Assembly (NCBI GenBank): GCA_911728435.2
Contig: OU452200.1
Span: 33,991,715-34,055,714 of the forward strand
Source: Apoderus coryli
Taxonomy: Eukaryota > Arthropoda > Insecta > Coleoptera > Attelabidae
Direction: 5' to 3'
Length of the DNA: 64,000 bases
Shown here piece after piece: positions 54,136 through 64,000 of the stretch (within the stretch, counting starts at the first letter, position 1; the number at the start of each line of letters is the position of its first letter). The translations under genes and the position numbers were made by a program. The notes beneath the pieces were generated by a model. The model saw nothing but the letters and a program-made list of their open reading frames with translations, was not told the origin of the DNA and did not search any database.

Positions 54136-56682
54136 ATGAACTCGTTTAGTGTGGTAAGTGGTGCTTCTTTATTTTTTTATTGACTTATAATAAAATTATT
54201 CGATCAATGCGTTTAAAAATATTTATTTCATTTATAAACACATTATTTATTTTAAGTTAAATTAAAGCTTTTGGTCTCTGCGTGTCGGAACTACTTATAT
54301 TCTTTTTTTTTTTATAGTTTCAATAGTTAAATATTGTGCAAATTTTTTATATTAATTACAAAATTATATAATTCTAAAAAATCGGTTTTTATTTTAACGC
54401 TGATATTATCGCGCAAATAATATTTCAGTTAAAAATTTATTGGATTCACCTTTTTTTCCAGTTGAAAAACTATTATTTTTATGGTCTATGAAAATTTGTA
54501 CTTCAATGTTCACAAGTTAAAAAAATTGGTTCAAAATTAGATAATTCAAAAATAAACATCAATATATTTTACACAGAGGATAATTTTTAAAATTTAAAAA
54601 TTACGTTACATTATTAAATTTGAAAAAAAATAGTCTAAAGTCTAACGAATCTGATGACACAATTTGAAAGTATAATATTAAAGATAATATTATTATTATT
54701 GCAGAAATTCGATTCTATTTTTTCTAGTCAAATATAACAAACTCGAAAACATTTTTATTAAAATATTCAAAATACTTTTTGGATAGAATGAATAGTAATT
54801 TTTTAATTTTGGTATGCTTGATTGTTCCGTTCTATTCGTAAAAAATTAAATTTAATGAAACATAATTATTTAGTCTCGGAAAAGTAATTACTACTAACTC
54901 AAAATACAGTGTAAACAAATTCTAAGAAAATATATTATGGCAGCTGTTACATAGAAATATTTTGTTTGCAAAGCACTCGTCGCGTTATATTTACTATCAA
55001 TTAAATGAAGTATGATAAAAGTGTTAGTTTCTTATTTCATACTACATTCTCTTAATAGAAATTAAAAGTGTCTATCGCAAGTGTTATCACATTTTATTTC
55101 CTGCAAATTATTAAAATCCATATGTCAACACTTCGAGTGTATAAGGAAACTTTCCATACATTAAATACACATATTAAGGCTTACTAGAAAGTAAAGATGG
55201 CTTCTTTTGATATTGCTTTACATACATATCTGAAACATAGTAATTAGACTTATTTCCTATACTAAATATGGTGCATTATTATTATAATTTTGTTGTATTT
55301 TTAATTTATAAAATATTTTGTTCTCATTGGTTGCGAAGGAAACATTATTGTGTTTGGTGTGCGTGGTATATTTCAAATTAAATAATTTTCGTTTGTAAGA
55401 AAATTACATGCTTCCTGTTTTATGTAAAGGAAATCTGTTTAGGTGTATCATTTTTTAATTAATAGCATAATTTGTGTTATTACAGACATTTTAAAGAGTT
55501 TGCTATCCGATAATTCCGTAAACAAATAACATTTTTTTCTGGATGGTTTAACACATCATACCATAGTGCTTTAGAAGTTAATTGTTTTTGATAAAATTTT
55601 CATAATTTTATAGAAAAATCTGATAATTTATTAGCATAGCTGTACATCAATAATATTTACTTTTGTTTTTTTTATTATTTTTTTCACTAGTTCTACAGCA
55701 ACTAAATTGATTTTCTTTGAATCTTCGTTGATTTGATTTGAATAGGTTAATAAATATGTTAAACTATTATAATTTATGCAAAAAGTGTAATTATTTCGGT
55801 GATTTATTTATTTATTCAAATGTTGTGAACTAATTCAATTTTAATTAAACTATTAATAAGGTAATACTTATGTAAATGATTACATAAATATCACAACTCG
55901 AATTGGATTCGTTTGCAGTTCATTTAATAAAATTTAATGACTATATCTTTGAAAAATTAGTGCATTTTTTTAATAAAATATTGAGAATTGGAAAATTTAT
56001 CTTAAATAAGAAACATTTTGCCTTTCTCAAACTCATAATTTGATTCTTCTAGAAAATAGTAGGAGTCTCAATGAAATGAAACCATGTTACTTAGAAAATG
56101 CCAAACATTATGTATCGATATTAACTTATTTCTTCAAAATTTAAAAATAATTTATTAATTGTGTTTTTGTTTTGGTTACAGGTCTTCGCTTTTGCGCTGG
56201 CCGCCGTCGCAGTAGCTGAACCACCATCAGGCTACAGCTACAACAGACCTAGCGGCGGTGGTGGTGGTGGATACATTGGGGGCGGTCACGGCGGTGGAAT
56301 CTCAGGAGGCGGTGGCGGATATACGGCTGTGTCATCCGGATACCAGACTTCTGAAGGAGCTTCCGTTGATCACGCTCTATTAGAACAAGTACGTCAAATT
56401 CTGCTTAAAGAAGAACAAAATTCAGCATCATCATCGTCGCACGGTGGTGGTATTAGCTCTTCCTATGGCGCCCCATCATCACAATACGGAGTTCCATCTG
56501 CACAATACGGAGTACCTAGTTACAGTACTCGGGTAGTTGGTATTGATTTGGAAGGTATCAAACAGGCTATCCAGGTAGCCCAATACCAACAAATTTCACA
56601 TGAAGCCGGTTTCTCTGGTTACCCAAGCGGTCCCAGTACTAGTTATGGCACACCATCCGGTTCCTATGGAGCCCCATACTAA
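54136..56682 (+). CDS. Secreted glycine-rich, YGxPS-repeat (cuticular-type) protein
   Basis: Exon 1 (54136-54153) encodes only MNSFSV; a 2-kb intron follows and exon 2 (56182-56682) continues in phase 0 with VFAFALAAVAVAEPPSGYSY, completing a signal peptide cut after about ALAAVAVA. The 172-residue product has glycine runs (residues about 30-55), a Ser-rich part, YGAPS/YGVPS repeats, and two helix-like segments that break the low complexity: DHALLEQVRQILLKEEQN and GIDLEGIKQAIQVAQYQQ. A tiny first exon that interrupts the signal peptide is typical of insect cuticular protein genes. No R&R chitin-binding consensus is present, so the exact family is unknown. The intron shows nothing recognisable. 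Confidence 0.85.
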
Positions 56683-57596
56683 GCTCGAGTCAAATTTTCA
56701 ACCACAAACAAAAAAAAAGAACTGATTAAGTGTGAAGAACAACTACTGTAATATATTTTACCATCTTAATACACGGGTCATGATGCAATTTAAGAACAAC
56801 ATCAACAACATTAAAGGCACTGTCAATTAACATCAAGAAAATCAACATCAACATCAATATTGAGTGATCAAGAATAACATCTCTTGATAATTAATTTTTT
56901 ATTTTGTATAAAGTTTTTTTATAAAATTATGTTAAAAAAATACATTTGTCACCGTAAAATGAGTAGTTTTATTGCTTTTAGAAAAATTTAATTAATCTCT
57001 ATACTTTTTTCAGTTCAAATTAGAACGAAAAAACTCTAAATACCTAGTAATTTCTAACGAAGTAATCCATAATTTAAGAGGAGTGATATTAGATTCATTC
57101 ATTCATCGAAGTCAGTTCAACACTTTCGAAATGAAATGTTATCGAGTGAATTTAATTCTGACTTTAATAATACAATTATTAAACTAAAGAGTAAATACTC
57201 CATGAAAGTATTATTGGAGCTGATCCAATTGCAGTCATTTTTTTGCATTAGACTTCTTGAATTCTAATATTCTATTGAAAATTAAACAATCTCGGCGGCG
57301 CGAATGTTAACTCCACGGTTTCTTGCAATCATAGACGGATTTAAGTGAGCTTTTTATGGATTGCTGATAATAAAATGAATTCTCATTTTCTGGTAAGTTT
57401 GAAAACTGTAGAGCTCACGACCCAGCAGAGTATTTTTTCAACTTTTTAAGGTTCTAGTTAATTCTCATCTCTCAATGAAAACCAAAATCTGATTGAAGCA
57501 GAGCTTGAAAGTTTATGGAAAGTCACAATATTAGCTAAAAATCAGATTCAAGAAAACTATGCGAACAAAACAAATACCTTTTAATACCGTTGTAGA
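56683..57596. other. 3' flank, no gene
   Basis: 3' UTR-like sequence followed by AT-rich DNA. No repeat or ORF is supported. Confidence 0.4.
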
Positions 57597-58318
57597 CAGG
57601 GTGTCCCAAAATTAACTTAAAATAATGTAAGGGGGCATTCTACAAGCGAAAATATTTTTTTTTCATATGAACATATCGAAAAATGCTACGTTTTTCAGAT
57701 ACAGGGTGTTATTTGTAAATTCCTGACGATGGGTTTTTAGTAATATTTCCGAAACGCGTCTCGATATCAAAATGAAATTTGACACACTTACGTATCTTTG
57801 TAGGATTATTAAAAAATATGATATCCCATCATTATGAAAATGTCAGGGATGGGTTAGGCTGGGGGGGGGGGGGGGGGGGGTCACAAATTTTGTCCCAGCT
57901 TTTTTTTTGTGCGTTTTATTACTTTTTCTAAAAAGAATAATTAATTTGAGACTTTTGTACATAAAAAATGTTCAATTTTTTCATAACGCTAGAAGAAACC
58001 GTTTTCAAGATAAATTACTTAATATTTCTATGCCACGTCTCCAATATTATTATACGGCTATGATAATACAAGAAACAGGGTGGAAATGCGTATTAAGGGT
58101 TGACAGAATAACCTCTCCCGTTTCTACAAAGATACGTAAGTGTGCCAAATGTCATTTTGATATCCAGACGCGTTTCGGAAATATTACTAAAAACCCATCG
58201 TCAGGAATCTGAAAAACGAAGCATTTTTCGATATACTCGTATGTTATATAAAAAAAATATTATTTTCGCTTGTAGAATGTCCCCTTAAATTATTTTAAGT
58301 TAATTTCGGGACACCCTG
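57597..58318. mobile_element. MITE with about 215-bp inverted repeats and a G20 core
   Basis: CAGGGTGTCCCAAAATTAAC at the left and TTAATTTCGGGACACCCTG at the right (followed by TA). The arms share ACGATGGGTTTTTAGTAATA, TTTCCGAAACGCGTCTCGAT and CACTTACGTATCTTTGTAG. Near the centre is a run of 20 G (57861-57880). The 101-codon frame inside is a chance ORF. Confidence 0.85.
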
Positions 58319-58675
58319 TATATTAATACTCTTCCAGGTATTAAATATTTTAAATTTCTAAAAAGAACCACAAGTCTTCTAGATTAAAGTGTATTCTAAC
58401 TAATTCTCTAAAAATGCAGACAAAATAGGCATTGCTGGGACCGATGCAATAGTTCTGTGCCTAACTCTTATCAAAATACTGATGAATCAATAAAATGGAC
58501 GAAAAAAATATTAAGAGATAAATCGTTGTTTTGGAAGAAGACTGTCACAAGTCCAAAATTGCCATTTAGTTTAGCACACCAACGAACTCTAAATAGAATT
58601 ATTATTATGCGCGAGTGTAAAAGTCAAAGTATTATAGCTAAGTCCGCATCTAGCGATAACGACATTTTTCCTATA

Positions 58676-59042
58676 CAGCGTGTTTCAAAAAGACGTGGCA
58701 ATATTTAAGGGGGTGATTCCTCAGGTTATTTTATGAAAAAAAGTTCCCATAAACATACGGCCGGAAATGCATTGATACCAAGATACACACAAGACCAAGA
58801 TACAAGGTGTTAACGTTTTTTTTTTGTAAATAACGGTTTTTTAATGAAGTCAAATCTATACTTACCGATTTCAAAAAATGTTTGTTCAAAAATGCTTTAA
58901 ATTTTTATCTCGTAAACGAAGCATCATCCTTGCATCTTGGAAATAATGAATTCCCGGACGGGTGTTTATGGCAACTTTTTTTCATAAAATGACCTGACAA
59001 ATCACCCCAATAAATATTACCGCGGCTTTTTGAATCATCCTG
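58676..59042. mobile_element. MITE, 367 bp, about 100-bp inverted repeats
   Basis: Ends CAGCGTGTTTCAAAAAGACG and CTTTTTGAATCATCCTG, flanked by TA. The arms share TTATTTTATGAAAAAAAGTT and CCATAAACA. Same TACAGGGTG-type end class as its neighbours. Confidence 0.8.
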
Positions 59043-59529
59043 TATAAAAGTATCTTATTTAGAATTGGGCCAAACTAAAAATGGTAATTTTGTACTTGTG
59101 AGAGGCTGTTTTTGAAGCAACGAAGTAAATGACGAAAGAATACCTCAAGAATTTACTTCTTTACAGGATGTAATTGTAGCGTGTTCGTATAATTCCTCTT
59201 GATCAAAAACGTCATTATTTGGTTTGCTTTATATGGTACGAACAAAGCAAATAATGCAAATACCAAAAGTTTTATGTTCATAATTCAATCAATGTCAATA
59301 ATAATTCAAATATTATCTGATTTTTGGTTGAATACCTAGATACTAAAAGTTTTTTATTTAGTGTCTACTAATAAATTATTCATATACACTAATGTTTAAG
59401 TGTTTAGCAAACATAAAAAATTGTTTGTAGATTATCGAACTTATTTAGTTTTGGTTATGAATATGTTAATATCTAAATTTGCGCATTAATAAACTTTGTT
59501 TTATTAACGTAACAATAATGTAAGTAATA

Positions 59530-59785
59530 ATCAAAAAAATCGGTTGTGTCGCCCCAAAACTTTCCCGACAAGATATAATATAATCAAAAATATATGACCT
59601 GCGTAACGAAACAGAAGTTTAATAATTATTATTATTCTATTATTTTCATTATCTGCAATAAACTAACGTAACAAACTAACTACTTATTCAAAAATTAGAA
59701 AAAAAAATATTGCCAATGCTGGGATTCGAAATCAGAACCTTCCGAATGCGCAGCGCACGCTTTATCAATGACGCCAAGACCCTTT
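59530..59785 (-). mobile_element. tRNA-derived SINE, copy 2
   Basis: The minus-strand head contains GATTTCGAATCCCAGC (B box) and the same tail as 47020-47300 (ACTAACTACTT, GACCTGCGTAACGAAACAGA, ACTTTCCCG). More diverged in the head than in the tail. Confidence 0.65.
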
Positions 59786-59814
59786 ATCTGATTACTGTAT
59801 TATATTCTAATAAG

Positions 59815-60245
59815 AGTTACCCTGGTGAAATTTTAAACGCAATTTTTTCGAGAATTATGGGGGCAAATATCAAAAGTAACCTATCGCTGTAAAACAGGTA
59901 AAACATGCTTTAAAATGATGTATCACTCGACCCTACTGCTATTTGAAAATTTGGCAGTTGTGTCCACCCCTATCACAGGGCTAAAGCGATTTCAACCAAA
60001 AACTAATGGGTTCATCCTAGGCCTCCCCAAACTCAGATACCAAAATTTAGCTCAATTGGTTAAAGCGTTTAGGAGCTATCGTGGAAGAATACATACAGAC
60101 ACACACACACAGACAGACAGACTTCCATCTGGAAATGGTCTTAATCGTCTCAAGGAACTTCAAAATAGTTATAGGTATCCGTATTTATCTCAAATTTTTA
60201 TTTTAGCGCTTCACAATACTTTCCCTATGCGCGAAAGTAAAAGGT
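59815..60245 (+). repeat. Dispersed repeat shared with 34800-34870
   Basis: TTTTAAACGCAATTTTTTCG and GGGGGCAAATATCAAAAGT recur from 34800. It continues with TTTAGCTCAATTGGTTAAAG and an (AC)n/(AGAC)n stretch (60090-60120), as in SINE- or LINE-type tails. No host gene. Confidence 0.55.
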
Positions 60246-60899
60246 ATAAAGCATAAGTGATAATCGAGAAGTCAGTACAGCATAGCAACAGATAAATATC
60301 ATTCAATATCATACTTGTGCTCAAAAATCTTTACAAATAATAAGGTAAGTTGGAAGAAAAGACATATCCTTATTGCTTGAAAAGGTGTTAGAAAATACTC
60401 AATTAATCACCATGTGAAGCGAACGATGTGCTAAAAATCAAACAGTCGACAATGAAATTTACAGGCTGTTAAAATGTGTCCATTCAAATCTGGTCCACCC
60501 TTATTTATTCCTAAAAATTGACTAAAAATGTATCTTCCACGAAAATTCAATGATATAAGTTTCTGATTTTTACAAAAAATACAGCCTGTGAGGCTAATAT
60601 TATATTTTTTGCATACACATAATACTCGTATATGGCGAAAACCTGAGACACTGTGGCGAGAAACCTCATTGAATGCATGTAAATAAGATTCACCACTATT
60701 AAATAAAACTTCAATGGTTGGTCTAATAAAGCTTTTCATTTCTTTTTTACTCATAACATCTCTAATAGTGTTTTTATCAACGATGTTGTAGATCATTTTC
60801 TTTGGGCGTGTTGGTGACTATCAAACTTCAGAGCGATTTAGAATGACTTTGTACTTTCTCAAAACATGTCATTCACTCGTAATAAACAGCAACTATAGT

Positions 60900-61645
60900 C
60901 TCCGAGATGGACTTCACAATAGATCCAATTTATTTGAGGACGTCGTCATCGTCGTCATTCGATCATAAGGTTAATTTTACTGATAACTAAATCTTTGGGG
61001 TTTATCATCAGAAATTCCGTGATAAGGGTAAAACGATCGGCAAATATTATTCGAAGCTGTTGGACAGATTTGACACTGTTTTGAAGCGTAGAAAGAACCA
61101 CACTTTGCGAAGAAAAAAGTGTCGTTTCATCAGGACAATGCACTGCTGTGTAGTCACCATAGCAAAAATTCATCAACTGCTACCCCAACAATCATATTCT
61201 CCAGATTTATCCCATTTCAACTATTTCCTGTTTCTGTAGTGCAATATGTCTTACCCTGTATATTTTTATATTTATAGTACATATTATAAATATTATTAGA
61301 TAATATTTATAATAAATTATGTAGTCTAGCTGTGTCATCAATAACTACGATTGACACAGTTTACCTAATCTAGTTTTAAGAAAAATTAAGAGGAGAACCA
61401 TTTTAGCTTTTGTAATAACTACTAGCATTTGTAACGATATATCATAAAATATATATTTCCTAATTAGATATCCGAGTTAGTTTAATTTAAAATGTCCCCC
61501 GAATCTGGAGGTATAACCCAATAATATACGGGGACACTACCTGAAGAAATGGCTGGGTGATAGGAGATTCGGATCGAATGAAGTGGTCATCGTTGAAACA
61601 AACGCTTATTTTGAGGGTCTTGAGGAATCTTATTAATTAAAAAAA
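60900..61645 (+). mobile_element. Mariner relic, catalytic and C-terminal parts
   Basis: FRDKGKTIGKYYSKLLDRFD, KKVSFHQDNA, YSPDLSHFNYFLF and, after an AT-rich insertion (about 61255-61500), WLGDRRFGSNEVVIVETNAY then FEGLEESY. In the third catalytic position the usual Asp reads Asn (SHFNY). Frameshifted and dead. Confidence 0.75.
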
Positions 61646-62089
61646 ATTATGAACACATTAGACTAAATGTATCGAGCTAAACTGAAAGAAGATTGTGTAG
61701 AAGAAAATTATTTGCCTAAAAAGGGTTTCTTTAAAAGTACCAAACTTATCCAACGACCCTCGTACTAATGAAGATACTCTGATTCTTAGATAGATAGATA
61801 GTGATAGAAGCTGTTGTCTCTCGAAAGCCACTGTAAAACGGCGATTTATGCTAAACTATGACTAATTATTAATCGTCGATTTAATTGAAAATTTACAGCA
61901 GAAAATATGAGTTTTAATTCCAGTAGAGGCATGTTATATGCATGATAAAAGAGAAAGGATGTTGTCAATAAAAACATAGAGGTACACTTAATATGTATTA
62001 TCAAGTAATTAATAATTTTATTTATATATCTTCGGCTATGTATATAAATATTAATTTTTAATAATACGTATCTACCTATACAGAGTGTC

Positions 62090-62420
62090 CAGAATAAAAT
62101 GATGTACATTGGGATATTGGAAACCGTTGGAGATACAAAGTCGGATCTGCCGAAAAATACTTCAGGTCAATTTTATGTTAAATTGATACCGTGAAAAACA
62201 AAAATGTGCATTTTCAAAAAATGATAATAATAATAACAGACTTTATTGCAAAAGCAAACGGCGAAGTTCACGCACAGCTTCCTCACTACACGGACATAAA
62301 CATCATAACAAGAAGTGTAGATACTTATAGGTATAATAATTATACTAAACTTACAATAATAATTATCAAACAGTTATGAAATTATGCTAAATAACAATAA
62401 TAATAAAAAATAAATCGACT
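62090..62420. repeat. Lone transposon terminus and LINE-type tail
   Basis: ACAGAGTGTCCAGAATAAAA at about 62081 resembles the TACAGGGTGTCC class. ATAATAATAATAACAGACTT (62222-62245) is a LINE-type tail in minus orientation. Not coding. Confidence 0.45.
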
Positions 62421-62629
62421 ATGCTATGTGGCATTAGTTGTAATTAAATATTTGGGAATTTTCGCGTAGGTCCGAGCAAGTTCAGGGTCTGGCTAGTGTA
62501 TTCCGATCACTTCGAGATGGGTTAGCGACGCAACCGCGAGTCAGTTTGTGAAGGAAAGGCGAAGGACGCGAAACTGTCTATAGTCTGAAATAAAGTATTT
62601 TGAGTTGACTTATTGTCTGATTTATTAGT

Positions 62630-64000
62630 ATGGAAAAGAAGAATGCAGAACGTTCAAAGATAAATGGAATTCTCAGTATTTTGTGATTGAGTCTAGTAAT
62701 AAGGCGCTAAGTTTAAGTTGTAATGAAACCATAGCTGTTCTCAAAGAATAATACATTAAACGACAATATGAATCGAAACATCTTCAAAATTATTCCAAAT
62801 GTACAGGAAGTTTGCGGATGGAAAAAATGGAAGATTTGAAGCGCGGACTTTGTTTACCAAAGCGAATAATGAACAAGAGTCTGCAACTCGCGCCAGCTTT
62901 CGTGTGGTCTTTAAATCGGAAAATCTGGAAAACCATTCACCGATGGAGAAATGATAAAAGAATGCTGGATTGCAGTAGCCCAAGGAATATACCCCGAAGA
63001 GGTAAATTGATTTAAAAGTGCAAGACATCGAAGAAAATATATCATCTCAACTGTTGGATTTTCATAGTTTTTCTTCTAAACATATTTAGATAGGTACTTT
63101 TTAGTTTAACATTTTTTTATATTATTATCATTTTGTTAATAGCTGCAACAAATGTTGTATTTCCTTTGATGTTCTTGGTGATATTTGGTCGCCAAGTGTC
63201 TACCCCTAGCGCGCGGAACGCTGTCCGAATCAACATTCATAAAATCGCGGTTGAAAGAAAAAACAGCATATTTATTCTTATCACGCTTTATGTGTTATTT
63301 TCTCCGCAAAAAACCGATTATAACATTATTGACACGTTGTGTTGGCTGCAGAGGGTGTTACGGTGAAGAAACGATTCAACAGATAACATTTGAAGTAAGA
63401 GATGAGTGAACATTTCATCTTGAGTGGTTTTCTCTAGTCTTGGATGAGTCAACGGATGTGTCAGATACTGCTCAGGTGTTGATTTTTGTTCGCGGTGTAG
63501 ATAAAAGCCATGAAGTGTATGAAGAACTTCTTCATATTGATAATTTTCACGGCACGACAACTGAATAAATATTCTTAATTGAGTTGAAAATGCCATTAAC
63601 AAAAATAATAACCTTCAATGGAAAATCTTGAAATCTCTCACAACTGATGGAGGCAAAAACATGTGAGGTAAAAATAAAGAAGTGGTTGCACTTGTGTCAA
63701 AGGCTCTTGATTTTGACATTGAAACCCTGGCTACGGAAAGCCAAATGGAAATCATTGAGTTACAGTGCAGTGATATGATTAAGAACAAATATCAAAATTG
63801 ATCTTTGTTGGAATTTTATAAGACTCTTCTACTGGTACAATTTGATAATTTGCATAAATTTGCTCATGCGGGTTTTCTGTTTTTGGTTCTACTTACTTGT
63901 GTGACAAAACGTTTTGTAAGACGAGCTACACAATACTAAATTAGCCGATGATCATCTTAAACCTCTTGTAATAATTGGTACAACTAAAATTGGTCCACAA
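62630..64000 (+). mobile_element. hAT transposase relic, GTF2IRD2/ZBED-like, runs off the window
   Basis: Across all three plus-strand frames one reads RTFKDKWNSQYFVIESSNKA, NETIAVLKEYYIKRQYESKH, then LEWFSLVLDESTDVSDTAQV, LIFVRGVDKSHEV, NFHGTTTE, IIELQCSDMIKNKYQN and LADDHLKPLVIIGTT. These follow the order of insect GTF2IRD2-like hAT transposases (BED-like N-terminus, LDESTDVTDTAQ, C-terminal dimerisation region). Many stops and frameshifts and internal deletions show it is dead. Confidence 0.8.

Noticed and set aside
57907..58212. 101-codon ORF
   Set aside because: Runs across the loop and right arm of a MITE and has no protein similarity I recognise.
60431..60796. 121-codon minus-strand ORF
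   Set aside because: No recognisable motif; it lies between a dispersed repeat and a mariner relic and may be chance or transposon debris.
63318..63602. 94-codon minus-strand ORF
   Set aside because: Antisense of the decayed hAT transposase, whose sense frames match a known family.

Overview
The window is AT-rich insect nuclear DNA. The evidence is spliceosomal genes with GT-AG introns, insect-style genes (a serendipity-alpha-like gene and a glycine-rich secreted or cuticular-type protein with a split signal peptide), and a very heavy load of insect-type transposons: Tc1/mariner, hAT, Mutator-like, non-LTR elements, tRNA-derived SINEs, and many foldback elements ending in TACAGGGTG. I think a beetle-like insect is most likely, but that is inference from repeat style and not from a diagnostic sequence.

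Layout. 50-4477 (+): last five coding exons of ALDH7A1 (antiquitin), with DNA-transposon debris in its introns. 6620-9250 (-): single-exon TAF3. 9364-11524 (-): METTL5, four exons. 11538-11950 (-): INIP/SOSS-C, two exons. The last three lie head to tail on one strand; the INIP stop codon and the first possible METTL5 ATG are separated by one nucleotide. 14426-19340 (+): a TAF6-like SAGA subunit (TAF6L/SAF6), six exons. 19341-26632: repeats, including a Mutator-like element with a SWIM-type zinc-finger ORF. 26633-28976 (-): serendipity-alpha-like vinculin-superfamily gene, eight exons. 29798-30576: hAT-type MITE with an exact 8-bp target duplication. 30840-39607 (+): BTB-BACK-Kelch gene, seven exons, whose last intron (4.9 kb) holds two very large foldback elements. 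40460-42541: nearly complete mariner-type transposon with about 340-bp inverted repeats and a DD41D catalytic spacing. 42.6-54 kb: a LINE, SINE and mariner graveyard and a tandem array of about 250-bp units. 54136-56682 (+): small secreted glycine-rich protein. 56.7-64 kb: more MITEs, a SINE, a mariner relic and a decayed GTF2IRD2-like hAT transposase running off the end.

How the genes relate. Three neighbours are transcription-machinery or RNA/DNA-maintenance genes (TAF3 of TFIID, TAF6L/SAF6 of SAGA, INIP of the SOSS single-strand-DNA complex), with the 18S rRNA m6A methyltransferase METTL5 between them. The exon models for METTL5 (207 aa), INIP (113 aa), SAF6 (511 aa), serendipity-alpha (542 aa) and the Kelch gene (609 aa) were built by hand from splice signals with phase kept throughout; they are not confirmed by transcripts.

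The most interesting signals are the INIP-METTL5(-TAF3) operon-like arrangement, hammerhead-ribozyme-like cores scattered in several repeats, and long foldback elements inside a transcribed intron.
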